Numbered from the stretch's first letter, positions 17,393 to 26,365 are shown. The stretch: DNA of 64,000 nucleotides from Rhodospirillales bacterium (GCA_025352665.1 JANXSM010000163.1:45273-109272); one strand, 5' to 3'. Translations and numbers: made by a program. The notes: generated by a model from the sequence alone, not told the origin.

Positions 17393-18166
17393 ATGGCTTA
17401 TAGTCCCGACTCCCGGTCCTACCCCGGCTCTGGCAGTGCCACCACGCAGGCGGCAGCCCTGGACGCCGGCCTGCGCGCTTACATGCTTCGCGTCTACAAC
17501 TGGATGGCTTCAGGCCTGCTGTTGACTGGCGTCGTTGCCTACGCGATCGCCAATTCCAGCCTCTACGACCTGTTCTACCCGATGGTGGCGACGCCGCGCG
17601 GCCTGATGCATCAGCCGAGCATTCTTGCCTGGGTCGCGATGTTTGCTCCACTCGGCTTCGTGCTGGTGCTGAGCTTCGGCGTCAACCGCCTGTCGACCCG
17701 CGCCGTGCAGATCATATTCTGGTGCTATGCCGCCGCCATGGGCGCCAGCCTGATGAACATCTTCAAGATCTACACCGGCGAAAGCGTCGCGCGGGTATTC
17801 TTCATCACCGCCGGCACCTTCGCCGCAATGAGCATCTGGGGCTATGTCACCCGCACCGACCTTACCAAGATGGGCAGCTTTCTCATCATGGGCCTGTTCG
17901 GTATCATCCTGGCCGGCCTGGTGAACATGTTCCTGGGCTCCGCCGGGCTGCAGTTCGCGATCAGCGTGCTCGGCGTGCTGATCTTCACCGGCCTGACCGC
18001 CTATGACACGCAGCGCATCAAGGCCACCTACGTGCAGTTCGCCCATGCCGACGGCCCGCAGGAAGCCAGCAAGCGCAGCGTGTTCGATGCGCTCAGCCTG
18101 TATCTGAACTTCATCAATCTGTTCATGTTGCTGCTGCAGCTGACCGGCGACCGACGCGGCAACTGA
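17393..18166 (+). CDS. Bax inhibitor-1/YccA family membrane protein
   Basis: A 257-residue polytopic membrane protein with seven predicted hydrophobic segments. The first segment begins YMLRVYNWMASGLLLTG, the family's opening, and the late TGLTAYDTQRIKATY plus ASKRSVFDALSLYLNFINLF are diagnostic of the BI-1 (UPF0005) family, whose characterised bacterial members act as pH-sensitive calcium leak channels. AGGAAAC lies ahead of the ATG. It is transcribed alone, with a 177-bp upstream region and a strong terminator downstream. Confidence 0.93.
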   Translation: MAYSPDSRSYPGSGSATTQAAALDAGLRAYMLRVYNWMASGLLLTGVVAYAIANSSLYDLFYPMVATPRGLMHQPSILAWVAMFAPLGFVLVLSFGVNRLSTRAVQIIFWCYAAAMGASLMNIFKIYTGESVARVFFITAGTFAAMSIWGYVTRTDLTKMGSFLIMGLFGIILAGLVNMFLGSAGLQFAISVLGVLIFTGLTAYDTQRIKATYVQFAHADGPQEASKRSVFDALSLYLNFINLFMLLLQLTGDRRGN

Positions 18167-18168
18167 CC

Positions 18169-18202
18169 AAAAAGGCGAGGGGCGCTTGCCCCTCGCCTTT
18201 TT
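18169..18202 (+). terminator. Rho-independent terminator after the BI-1 gene
   Basis: A perfect hairpin starting two bases after the stop: AAAAAGGCGAGGGGC, loop GCTT, GCCCCTCGCCTTTTT. A-tract before and T-tract after make it usable in both directions, which suits the convergent helicase gene. Confidence 0.92.
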
Positions 18203-18218
18203 GACTGGGAAGACAGCA

Positions 18219-18285
18219 GTCCTTTTTTGAAAAAAGGACCAAAAAACGTCCAAAAGTTTTTTGCTTCTTTTTTTCAAAAAAGAAG
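18219..18285. terminator. Two AT-rich hairpins between convergent genes
   Basis: GTCCTTTTTTGAAAAAAGGAC (18219-18239) and CTTCTTTTTTTCAAAAAAGAAG (18264-18285) are two nearly perfect palindromes ending four bases before the helicase stop codon. They probably terminate transcription of the minus-strand helicase gene and back up the terminator at 18169. Confidence 0.65.
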
Positions 18286-18288
18286 TTC

Positions 18289-21200
18289 TTACGCTGCCAT
18301 TCTCTCTTCCGCCGGCCTACCAAACAGGAACTCCACGTCGTCGACCTCGATGCCCGACAGGTCGCCGTCCTCCCCCAGCGCGATATTGGCCAGATCCGCC
18401 TTGCGCTGCTGTAGTTCCACGATGCGGTCCTCCACCGTGTCGGCCGCGATCATCTTGTAGACGAACACCGACTTGGTCTGGCCGATGCGATGTGCCCGGT
18501 CCGACGCCTGGTCCTCGGCCGCCGGGTTCCACCAGGGATCGTAATGGATCACCGTGTCGGCGGAGATAAGGTTCAATCCGCGGCCACCGGCCTTGAGGCT
18601 GATCAGGAACAACGGCACTTCCCCAGCCTCGAACGAGCGCACCGGCTCGGCCCGATCTCGCGTGTCGCCGCGCAGTTCCACAAACGTGATGCCCGCTGCC
18701 ACCAGCCGCGGCTTGATGAGGTCGAGCATCGAGGTGAACTGCGAGAACAGCAGGATCCGCCGCCCCTCCGGGATCATCTCGCTGACCATCTCCATGAGAT
18801 CGTCGAGCTTGCTGGAGGTGTCGACCAGCCGGGCCGAGGCGAGTTTCACCAGGCGCGGGTCGCAGCACACCTGGCGCAGTTTCAGCAACGCATCCAGCAC
18901 CACGATCCGGCTTTGGGCAGCGCTGAGCTCTGCGATCTGCTCGCGCACCTCGTCGTACAGCGTGCCGCGGATGGTTTCGTACAGCTCGCGTTGTTCCGGC
19001 GCCAAATTGATCCGACGCAAAATCGTGTGCTTGGGCGGCAGATCGGTCGCCACCTCGGATTTGGTCCGTCGCAGCAGGAACGGCCGGATGCGCCGCACTA
19101 GCTGGCCGCGGCGCACTGGATCGTTGTTCTTTTCGATCGGCGTGCGGAAGCGCTTGGTGAAGCCTTTCCGGTCGCCCAGCAAGCCTGGCATCAGGAAGGC
19201 AAATTCGGACCACAGCTCCTGCAAATTGTTCTCGATCGGAGTACCCGACAGGCACAGACGATGGCGGGTATCGAGCTGGCAGACCGCCTTGGTGGCCTTG
19301 GAGTCGGGACTTTTGATCACCTGCGCCTCGTCCAGCACCACGATATGCCAGGGGATCGCCTTCATCTCCTCGATATCGCGCGACAGCACGGTGTAGGTGG
19401 TCAGCACGACATGCACGCCGTCGAGCTCGCCACGCCGGGCGTGACGGTCCAGCCCGTGCAGCACCGCGAACTGCAAATGCGGGGCGAATTTGCGGAGCTC
19501 GGCCGACCAGTTGGCAACCAAGCTGGTGGGCAGCACGATCAGCGCCGGCCGGTCGAGCCGGCCGGCCTCGTGCTCGATGGCGATATGGGCGATGGTCTGC
19601 GCGGTTTTGCCCAGCCCCATATCGTCGGCCAGGAAGCCGCCAAGCCCGATCTCGCGCAGGTGCTGCAGCCAATTCACACCGAGCTGCTGGTAGGGACGCA
19701 AGGTGGCCAGGAAACCCGCCGGCAGCGCCACTTCGGGAATCTCCGCCGTGCCGCGGAAACGCCGGGCGAACCCTTCGATTGCGGCCGCATCGTCCCAGCG
19801 CGTGGTCAGCAGATCCTCGAGGTCGAGCACGCTGGCCGCTTCCGCGGTCGGCAGCACCAAGCCGCCGTCAGCGGTGCGGCGGGCGGCGGCGATCAGGTCT
19901 TCCATCACCATCAGCAGGCGGCGGATGCGCTCGGCCGGCAGGCGCAGGATACGGCCGTCGTCGAGGCTGGTGATCAGTTCGCCGTCGATGATCTGCGCCG
20001 CCTCGATGCCGCCGCGCTCCAGAAGCCGCGTCAGGATGGGCAACAGAGGCAGGCGCCTGCCGTCGATCTCGATCCCGAAATCGAGCGAGAACGACCCCGT
20101 CTCGGCATCGGCCACGCGGACATCATAGTCGCCCACCGACTGCACGCGACGCGGGCCAAACTCCTTATCGATCTGGTCGCGCCAGCCAAGCGCCTGCAAG
20201 GCCGGAAGCCGCTCGCTGACGAAGCTCTGCCAGCGTTCGGAGGCATCGCGGCCTCGGTAGACGAACACCATGCGGCCTTTGGCGTGGCCGCTCTCGGCCA
20301 CGCGCATCTGGCTGAACCCGTCTAGGCGCAGCGCCGTCAAAGCGGCGGCCTCGGCCTCGCGGTCGCGGCGAATGAAGCTTTGTTCGCCGCCGATGCCGGG
20401 CTTCTGGGTAGGCACGAACTGACGTTCGTCGTCTGCCGCTGCCACCACGCCATCGTATTCAAAATCGACCATCAGCGCGTCGATGCTCTGCAGCCGGCCG
20501 TAATCGTCTGGACAATCGAGCTTGCGCAAGCGCAACACCGGAACCAGCGGATGTTGCAGGATCGTCGGCTCGTTCATGGAAGGAATGGTCGGCTCGGAGC
20601 GGCGACCGCCGAAGCGCCCCTTCGCCACCGGCGGCGGCGGCATCGGGCGCTGGAAGGTCGGCGCCGAAGGTCGTGGCCGATCCCGCAATGAACGCAGCGG
20701 CGGGGACACCGCGGCAGGCCGCTGCGGCGCAGGCGCTTCCCCCGGCACCTGGCGCACAACCGGTGCCGCACGCAGCCGCACCCGGCCAACCTCGCCCGTT
20801 GCACCATCAACATACCACGGGCCGAGGTCGCCCAGGATGATCGCCGATTTCGGCGGCAGGTTCGGGGCCACATTGGCCTGGAAGGCGCGCTCCGCCCCCA
20901 GCGTCAGCGTCTTGGCGGTCGCATGCCAGCGGGCACGCCCCAGCCTGGCCAGCAGCCCGAGTACAGAGGCAACGGCTGCGGCCGGAACCGGCGTGCGGCT
21001 TTCGCCGCCGCCGCCCAACAGCTTGGCCATGATACGGGTGGTCTCGGTATGGCTGCGCTCAGCCAGGATCTGGGCCGGCGTGGTCGGCTGCAGCCGCCCG
21101 GTGCGCTCGCCGATCAGCAGGGTGGAGACGAAACAGGCATGCGGCGGCTCGCCCGGCGACAGCTCGAACACCAGCTTCTGGCGTTCGTCAGGCGCAGCCG

Positions 21201-21522
21201 AGGTCAGCGCCTCAAGCATGTCCTTCTGCACGGGACGGCGCAGTGCGGGATAACGGTCCAGCGCCGCCAACGCACCGGCTGCCAGATGCGGGCAGTTGGT
21301 CTGCCCGCAACTGCAGGAATTGGCGAAGCTCACGCGTTGGCCGAGCTGGGACGGCACCAGCCTTCCGGTATAGCGTTGCCCGAGGTGCTCCACGGCCACC
21401 GAAATGGCGCTGTCCTCCAGCACAACATCCACGGTTCCAAGCAGAACGATCGAACGCCCACGGGTGATGGCGCGCGCGTCGAACACGCGGCCGAGGTCTT
21501 CGGACGAGAACAGCGTCAGCAT
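18289..21522 (-). CDS. SWIM zinc-finger SNF2-family helicase
   Basis: A protein of 1077 residues. Near residues 60-85 lies a SWIM-type zinc motif (SCSCGQTNCPHLAAG). After a Pro-rich linker (about 250-310) and a bacterial SNF2 accessory region, the SNF2 ATPase begins near residue 620 with GGFLADDMGLGKTAQTI (Walker A), VVLDEAQ (motif II) and CLSGTPIENN (motif III). The second RecA lobe has ILLFSQFTSMLD and YDPWWNPAAEDQASDR-AHRIGQ. It likely remodels protein-DNA or RNA-polymerase complexes, as RapA-like proteins do. ATG at 21522 is preferred to one 11 codons upstream because MLTLFSSEDL matches a natural start. Confidence 0.9.
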   Translation of the reverse strand: MLTLFSSEDLGRVFDARAITRGRSIVLLGTVDVVLEDSAISVAVEHLGQRYTGRLVPSQLGQRVSFANSCSCGQTNCPHLAAGALAALDRYPALRRPVQKDMLEALTSAAPDERQKLVFELSPGEPPHACFVSTLLIGERTGRLQPTTPAQILAERSHTETTRIMAKLLGGGGESRTPVPAAAVASVLGLLARLGRARWHATAKTLTLGAERAFQANVAPNLPPKSAIILGDLGPWYVDGATGEVGRVRLRAAPVVRQVPGEAPAPQRPAAVSPPLRSLRDRPRPSAPTFQRPMPPPPVAKGRFGGRRSEPTIPSMNEPTILQHPLVPVLRLRKLDCPDDYGRLQSIDALMVDFEYDGVVAAADDERQFVPTQKPGIGGEQSFIRRDREAEAAALTALRLDGFSQMRVAESGHAKGRMVFVYRGRDASERWQSFVSERLPALQALGWRDQIDKEFGPRRVQSVGDYDVRVADAETGSFSLDFGIEIDGRRLPLLPILTRLLERGGIEAAQIIDGELITSLDDGRILRLPAERIRRLLMVMEDLIAAARRTADGGLVLPTAEAASVLDLEDLLTTRWDDAAAIEGFARRFRGTAEIPEVALPAGFLATLRPYQQLGVNWLQHLREIGLGGFLADDMGLGKTAQTIAHIAIEHEAGRLDRPALIVLPTSLVANWSAELRKFAPHLQFAVLHGLDRHARRGELDGVHVVLTTYTVLSRDIEEMKAIPWHIVVLDEAQVIKSPDSKATKAVCQLDTRHRLCLSGTPIENNLQELWSEFAFLMPGLLGDRKGFTKRFRTPIEKNNDPVRRGQLVRRIRPFLLRRTKSEVATDLPPKHTILRRINLAPEQRELYETIRGTLYDEVREQIAELSAAQSRIVVLDALLKLRQVCCDPRLVKLASARLVDTSSKLDDLMEMVSEMIPEGRRILLFSQFTSMLDLIKPRLVAAGITFVELRGDTRDRAEPVRSFEAGEVPLFLISLKAGGRGLNLISADTVIHYDPWWNPAAEDQASDRAHRIGQTKSVFVYKMIAADTVEDRIVELQQRKADLANIALGEDGDLSGIEVDDVEFLFGRPAEERMAA

Positions 21523-21633
21523 CGGTGCAGGACGACCTTTGTGGTGGCAGAACAACGTAGGATGGGGTCGCCCGACGGAAATGGCGAGCGTAGGCGGACA
21601 CGCATCCTATCACATCTCGTCGCCTTGTGATGC

Positions 21634-22491
21634 CTACCTTCGGATTTCTTCGTCACGGCCGCCAAGGGCCGCGTTGAGCTCGGCGCCCAGCAGCACGATC
21701 AGGGTGGACATCCAGAACCAGATCATCACGCCGGCCACGGCAGCGATTGGGCCATAGGTGCTGTGCAGGGGAGCCACGCGCGAGACGTAGACGGAGAACA
21801 GGAGGGTGGTCGCCAACCACATCAGCGTCGCGGCCAATGCTCCGGGCCCCACTGGCGCCTTCGAGCCTGGCGGCGAGCCAAAATGATAGAGTGCTGAAAT
21901 CGATGCTGCGACGAAGCCGATGAGCACGGCATAGGAGACCAAATGGATCGCCGAGCGCATCATCACGCTTGGTGCGAACAGCCGCAGCGCCTGCGGCAGC
22001 GCCACCAGTATGGCCAGCGTCAACACCGCGGCCACGGCAGCGCAGAGTGTCATCGCAACGCCGGTCACCTGAAACCGCCAAAGGTTCCGCTTATGGCGAC
22101 CATGTGCGTGGCCGATCGCCGTCAGCATGGACTTGGTGCTGATCGAGGCACTCCATAGCGTGATGAGGGCGGTGATGCCGACGCTGAGCTGGAGGTCCAT
22201 CGGCCGCTGCGTCACCAGCGCGTGCACCTGGCGCGCGATCAGCACGAAAACATCCGGTGGCAGCACGTCACGCAGCAGGTTGAGCTGCGGCACCACGGTG
22301 ACCGGGTCGAACAGCAGGCCGTACAGCGCGATCAGCATGGTGATCCCGGGGAACAGCGCCAGGGTGGCGTAGAAGGCGCAGGCGGCCGCTGTCATCGGCA
22401 GCCGCCCCTCCTCGATCTGCAGCCGCATCCGATGACCGACGGCGGTCCACCGGCTGGTTGCGGCAACGCGGTCAGTCGTTGTCTCGCTCAA
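21634..22491 (-). CDS. YihY/BrkB-family inner-membrane protein
   Basis: About 285 residues with six hydrophobic segments. Family signatures are MTAAACAFYATLALFPGITMLIALYG near the first membrane helix, a GSPPGSKAPVGPGALAATLMW loop and the last helix motif YGPIAAVAGVMIWFWMS followed by ELNA. This is the UPF0761 (YihY) family, once wrongly labelled ribonuclease BN; its function is not settled. TTG at 22491 is chosen because GGAG stands five bases ahead and no ATG lies nearby; the first in-frame ATG downstream (MRLQIEEG) would trim about 20 residues. Confidence 0.85.
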   Translation of the reverse strand: MSETTTDRVAATSRWTAVGHRMRLQIEEGRLPMTAAACAFYATLALFPGITMLIALYGLLFDPVTVVPQLNLLRDVLPPDVFVLIARQVHALVTQRPMDLQLSVGITALITLWSASISTKSMLTAIGHAHGRHKRNLWRFQVTGVAMTLCAAVAAVLTLAILVALPQALRLFAPSVMMRSAIHLVSYAVLIGFVAASISALYHFGSPPGSKAPVGPGALAATLMWLATTLLFSVYVSRVAPLHSTYGPIAAVAGVMIWFWMSTLIVLLGAELNAALGGRDEEIRR

Positions 22492-22694
22492 GATGTCTCC
22501 ACGGCAATGGGCTCCTCGGCCACGACGATAGACCAGGGCGACAGGTTGCGGCGCGGCTGCGGACGCATTGAGAAAATTTATCTTGCGCCAGGGGGGTAGG
22601 GGTCCTATTTGCACCCCCCTACGCAGCAACGCACGTGCCTCTGGCCCCCCAGCCTGGATGATCGGGGTTACGTAACGACGTCAAGCGTTCTGGC

Positions 22695-22812
22695 AGTCCG
22701 GGTTTGCGACACCCTCTCGTCGCGAAAGTTCCGTCTGGTCGCTGGTTCGTTCGACCGTTTTGTAATCTCGTCCGCCGCCTTCATAGGCGGACCTATTATC
22801 GGGGGCCCTGTG
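22695..22812 (+). ncRNA. Structured leader of ornithine decarboxylase gene, speF-motif-like
   Basis: Three hairpins fill the 118 bp before the decarboxylase: GCGAC-ACCCTCTC-GTCGC at 22708-22725, GGTCG-CTGGTTCGTT-CGACC around 22738-22757, and GTCCGCC-GCCTTCATA-GGCGGAC around 22768-22790. Upstream of ornithine decarboxylase in alphaproteobacteria a conserved RNA called the speF motif is known, and this is the right place and the right look. The last hairpin sits just ahead of the start codon and could hide it. Assignment to the Rfam family is my inference; no covariance search was possible. Confidence 0.55.
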
Positions 22813-22814
22813 CG

Positions 22815-23942
22815 ATGACTCCTAAAGTCGCGCGCTTTTTGGCCGATCATCAGCCGGCAACGCCATGTCTGGTGCTCGACGTCGACCGTGTGGAAAGCAA
22901 TTTCCGTGCGCTACGCGTTGCGCTGCCGCTGGCGCGCATCTATTACGCCGTGAAGGCGAATCCGGCAGCGCCGATCCTGCAGCGGCTGGTGGGCCTTGGC
23001 AGCAGCTTCGACGCCGCCAGCGCCGAGGAGATCGACGCTTGCCTCGAAGCAGGCGCCCAGCCCGCGCGTGTCAGCTTCGGCAACACGATCAAGAAGGTCT
23101 CGGCCATCCGCCGCGCGTTCGCGGCCGGGGTGAGACTGTTTGCCTTCGATTCGGACGAGGAACTGGACAAGCTCGCAGCCCATGCGCCGGGCGCCAGGGT
23201 TTATTGCCGCATCCTGGTCGAGAACACCGGGGCCGACTGGCCGCTGTCGCGCAAGTTCGGCACCACGCTGGAGCACGCCCGCGCGCTGATGATCCGCGCC
23301 GGCGAACTGGGACTCGACCCGTACGGCCTGTCCTTCCACGTCGGCAGCCAGCAGACCGATACCACCAGCTATGAGGCCGCCATCGGCCGCGTCGCCATGC
23401 TGTTCACCGACCTCAAGGACGCGGGGGTGAACCTGCGTATGTGCAATCTCGGCGGCGGCTTTCCCACCTCGTATCGCGACGACGTGCCGGGGATCGATCG
23501 GTTCGGCAGCGCCATCATGGGGGCCATGACGCAGCATTTCGGCAACGCGCTGCCGGAAATGCTGATTGAGCCCGGCCGTTTCCTGGTGGCCGATGCCGGG
23601 GTGGTGCGCTCCGAAGTGGTGCTGGTCAGCAGGCGTGGCACCGACCCGGTGCGTTGGGTGTATCTCGACATCGGCCGCTTTGGCGGCCTGGCCGAGACCG
23701 AGGGCGAGGCGATAAAATACCGTATCGCGACACCGCATGACGGCGGCGAGACCGGGCCCGTCGCCATCGCCGGGCCGACCTGCGACGGCGCCGATATTCT
23801 CTACGAGAAGTCGAACTACCGCCTGCCGGTGGCGCTGTGCTGCGGCGATCAGGTCGACCTGCTGTCGACCGGCGCCTATGTGACGACCTACGCCAGCCAG
23901 CGCTTCAACGGCTTCGCGCCGCTTGCGGAACACTACATCTAA
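22815..23942 (+). CDS. odc: Ornithine/lysine decarboxylase, alanine-racemase fold (type III PLP)
   Basis: A 375-residue eukaryote-like ornithine decarboxylase making putrescine (or cadaverine). The PLP Lys is in YYAVKANPAAP near residue 50, with SFDAASAEEI, the LSFHVGSQQTD strand, the phosphate-binding GGGFPTSY, IEPGRFLVADAG, and the C-terminal substrate/Cys loop GPTCDGADILYEK. The leader frame is open and in phase upstream to a TTG at 22704; the ATG at 22815 fits the family start (MTPKVARFLADH). A hairpin repeat begins immediately after the stop codon. Regulation by the leader RNA is likely. Confidence 0.92.
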   Translation: MTPKVARFLADHQPATPCLVLDVDRVESNFRALRVALPLARIYYAVKANPAAPILQRLVGLGSSFDAASAEEIDACLEAGAQPARVSFGNTIKKVSAIRRAFAAGVRLFAFDSDEELDKLAAHAPGARVYCRILVENTGADWPLSRKFGTTLEHARALMIRAGELGLDPYGLSFHVGSQQTDTTSYEAAIGRVAMLFTDLKDAGVNLRMCNLGGGFPTSYRDDVPGIDRFGSAIMGAMTQHFGNALPEMLIEPGRFLVADAGVVRSEVVLVSRRGTDPVRWVYLDIGRFGGLAETEGEAIKYRIATPHDGGETGPVAIAGPTCDGADILYEKSNYRLPVALCCGDQVDLLSTGAYVTTYASQRFNGFAPLAEHYI

Positions 23943-23943
23943 C

Positions 23944-23990
23944 ACCAGCCCACCTTGATACCGACTCTTCCAGCATCAAGGTGGGCTGGT
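23944..23990. repeat. Perfect 16-bp-stem hairpin repeat (ACCAGCCC type)
   Basis: ACCAGCCCACCTTGAT pairs perfectly with ATCAAGGTGGGCTGGT across a 15-base loop. The loop and right arm share GACTCTTCCAGCATCAAGG with the repeat at 43008, so this is an interspersed repeat. It lies one base after the odc stop and supplies the only in-frame start candidate of the following cdsA-like gene. Confidence 0.7.
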
Positions 23991-24806
23991 ATCGCGCGCC
24001 GGGATGGCCGGCGGCGGCGCGAGCTTCGGCTGCGGCTGGGCTCCTGGCTGGTCCTGCTGCCGCTGATGATCGTGCCGGTGCTGGCTGGCCAGGGCTGGAC
24101 GATCGCCGCGGTTACCGTGCTCGGCATCCTCTGCCTGCGCGAGTCCAGCCGTGCCACCGGCCTGTTCCGCGAACCCATCGTGCAGGCGATGGCGCGGGTG
24201 GGGTTGGTCGCCGAGAATTACGCCTCGCTCGACCATTGGTACGGCCTGGTCGTCGCCATCCCCTCGCTGACCATGGTGCTGATCGCCGTGGTCTCCATCC
24301 CGCTCGACCGGCCGTCCGGCTACATCCAGCGCACCGCGCTCGGCATCTTTGGCTTCATGCTGTTCGGCAGCGGGCTCGCCCGTCTCGGCTCCATGGCCAA
24401 CGACCTCAACTACCGCCCGATCGTGCTGCTGCTGTGCGTGGCGTTGAACGACGTGCTGGCCTTTACCGTCGGCAAGCTGATCGGCGGGCGCAAGCTGATC
24501 CCAGTGACCTCTCCGGGCAAAACCCTCTCCGGAGCGCTCGGCGCGCTGCTGCTGGTGACGTCGTTGGTCGCGTTCCTGAGCCACCACATCTTCCTCGGCA
24601 CAGCCATCGACCGGACCTGGCTGCTGATCGCCATCGGCGTGCTGGTCAGCATCACGGCCCAGGCGGGCGACCTGATGTTGTCATCGATCAAGCGCGACCT
24701 TGGGATCAAGGACATGGGCGTGGTCCTGCCCGGACACGGTGGTATTCTCGACCGCTACAACAGCATGCTGCTGGTGGCGCCAGCGGTTTTTCACCTGATT
24801 GGCTAA
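23955..24806 (+). CDS. cdsA: Phosphatidate cytidylyltransferase (CdsA)
   Basis: About 270-283 residues, eight hydrophobic segments, making CDP-diacylglycerol from phosphatidate and CTP in the inner membrane. The C-terminal signature is nearly complete: SSIKRDLGIKDMGVVLPGHGG followed by ILDRYN, where the family usually has Asp after DR(x), here Asn. The homologous part starts around RRRRELRLRLGSW; no ATG, GTG or other TTG lies in frame upstream of it except the TTG at 23955 inside the hairpin repeat, so the repeat seems to have replaced the native start region. Expression level and true start are therefore uncertain. Confidence 0.82.
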   Translation: MIPTLPASRWAGIARRDGRRRRELRLRLGSWLVLLPLMIVPVLAGQGWTIAAVTVLGILCLRESSRATGLFREPIVQAMARVGLVAENYASLDHWYGLVVAIPSLTMVLIAVVSIPLDRPSGYIQRTALGIFGFMLFGSGLARLGSMANDLNYRPIVLLLCVALNDVLAFTVGKLIGGRKLIPVTSPGKTLSGALGALLLVTSLVAFLSHHIFLGTAIDRTWLLIAIGVLVSITAQAGDLMLSSIKRDLGIKDMGVVLPGHGGILDRYNSMLLVAPAVFHLIG

Positions 24807-24853
24807 TACGTCGGCTTCGGCCTGCTTGAACCGGTGCGGATCATCACCGGGCC

Positions 24854-25468
24854 ATGACGCGATGGGATCTTCGCCCTGCCCGCGATCTCAACCTGTCGCT
24901 GTCCGAGCGGCTGCGCTCGCACAGCCGCGAACAGGGGCTGGCCGGCATGTTCGGCAACCGTACTAGCCATCTGGACGCGCTGTCGCTGACGGCAGCCCTG
25001 CCCTGGTTGCTCGCCAGCCGCGCCACCGCCCTCGCGGCCGGCAACGTGTTCTTCGGCACCACCACCCGGTTGTTCTTCGCTGCCACTGCGTTGAACGCGC
25101 TGCCGATCTGGCGCGACGACACCTCGGCAGCCGACCTCGCCTTCCTGCGCCAACGCCTGATCGAGGATCGGCTGGTGTTCATCCTGTTCCCAGAAGGCAC
25201 CCGCTCGCGCGATGGCACCATGGGCCGCTTCCGCCCTGGGTTGGGCGCGTTCGCGGCCGGAACCGACGTGCCGGTGGTGCCTTGTTTCCTGCACGGCGCC
25301 TATCGCTGCTGGCCGGCGCAACGCCGCCTGCCACGCCCCGGCCGGCTGGAACTGACGATCGGCACGCCGCAGCGCTTCACCGATGTCGCCAGCGACCGGC
25401 ACGGATGGATGGAGGTCGCCCGCCGGGCGGAAGCAGCCGTTCGGGCGTTGGGGCCCGATCGCTTCTGA
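24854..25468 (+). CDS. PlsC-like 1-acylglycerol-3-phosphate acyltransferase, catalytic His replaced
   Basis: A 204-residue lysophospholipid acyltransferase-family protein. The glycerol-phosphate-binding block FPEGTRSRDGTMG (near residue 115) and PVVPCFLHGA are normal. The N-terminal HX4D catalytic box reads GNRTSHLD near residues 35-42: aligned to NHxSHxD the catalytic His is Arg (codon CGT). There is no long N-terminal membrane anchor. Known members transfer an acyl chain to sn-2 of lysophosphatidate, which would feed cdsA next door; with this box it may be inactive or altered. A lone His two residues before Asp remains. Confidence 0.78.
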   Translation: MTRWDLRPARDLNLSLSERLRSHSREQGLAGMFGNRTSHLDALSLTAALPWLLASRATALAAGNVFFGTTTRLFFAATALNALPIWRDDTSAADLAFLRQRLIEDRLVFILFPEGTRSRDGTMGRFRPGLGAFAAGTDVPVVPCFLHGAYRCWPAQRRLPRPGRLELTIGTPQRFTDVASDRHGWMEVARRAEAAVRALGPDRF

Positions 25469-25523
25469 TACCAGCCCGCCGGGCTGGCCAGCAGCGGCGC
25501 GCGAAATATGACCGGCGAAACGA

Positions 25524-26354
25524 TCAGGCCGGCGTCTTGGCGAACAGCCTTGCTGGCGGGGGCGCCTTGCGCGTGTAGTCCATCGCCGTGTAGGCGCCGC
25601 CCTGGTAGCGCTCGGTGATCTTGTTGCCGCTCACCTTGCCCATCACCGCGTTCTCATACGCGTCCGCGCTGTCGAGCGGCTTCCAGTCGATCGCGGCGCG
25701 GGCGTCGTTGCCCCAGAACGTGCGGGTGTTGGCGGACGCACCCCAGATCACGCAGCTGCCCACCGCGGGTGCGAGCGTGGCGCGTTCGCACAGCCGGCAT
25801 AGATCGGCGAAAGACAGCCAGGTGGACAACGCGCGCGCCTCTGTCGGCGCCTCGAAGCAGCTGCCGATGCGGACGTTGACGTTCTCGACGCCGTGCTTGA
25901 ACCAATAGGTGCGCCCCATCAGCTCGCCATAGGCCTTGGACAGACCGTAATAGCCGTCCGGCATGAACTGGCAGTCGTCGTCGAGCTTTTCCGAGCGTTC
26001 GTGAAAGCCGATGGAGTGGTTGGAGCTGGCGAACAGCACGCGGGCCCCCTCGCGCCGGGCGGCCTCGTAGATGTGATACAGGCCGGAGATGTTCGGGCCG
26101 AGCACCTCCTCGAACGGCCGCTCCACCGAGATGCCGCCGAAATGCAGGATCATGCCGCAGCCTTCGGCCAGGCGCAGCACGCCCATGCCGTCGGTGAGGT
26201 CGGCTTGGGTGAAGCTGCTGCCCTCGGGGATCGGGTCCGGAAACGGTGCGATGTCGGTCAGCCGCAGCGTCCAGCCGAGTTTGCCGAGGTAGGCGGCCAG
26301 CTGGCGACCGAGGTTGCCGGAGGCTCCGGTGAGCAGGACAGGTTTGGGCGGCAT
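25524..26354 (-). CDS. udh: Uronate dehydrogenase-like NAD-dependent epimerase/dehydratase
   Basis: A 276-residue extended SDR. It has the NAD-binding GASGNLGRQLAAYL, the Asp in RLTDIAPF, HFGGISVERPFEEVL, ASSNHSIGFH with the catalytic Ser, and the YGLSKAYGE triad Tyr/Lys. These, especially SNHSIGFH, match uronate dehydrogenase, which oxidises D-galacturonate or D-glucuronate to the aldarolactone. The neighbouring SMP-30 protein is a lactonase and ends 12 bp upstream, so the pair forms an oxidative uronate step. GGAG six bases before ATG 26354 fixes the start. Confidence 0.85.
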   Translation of the reverse strand: MPPKPVLLTGASGNLGRQLAAYLGKLGWTLRLTDIAPFPDPIPEGSSFTQADLTDGMGVLRLAEGCGMILHFGGISVERPFEEVLGPNISGLYHIYEAARREGARVLFASSNHSIGFHERSEKLDDDCQFMPDGYYGLSKAYGELMGRTYWFKHGVENVNVRIGSCFEAPTEARALSTWLSFADLCRLCERATLAPAVGSCVIWGASANTRTFWGNDARAAIDWKPLDSADAYENAVMGKVSGNKITERYQGGAYTAMDYTRKAPPPARLFAKTPA

Positions 26355-26365
26355 GGTCATCTCCG

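Noticed and set aside
22580..22625. AGGGGGGT...ACCCCCCT hairpin as a terminator of the YihY gene
   Set aside because: It lies upstream of the minus-strand YihY gene, not after its stop, and has no T-tract; role unclear.
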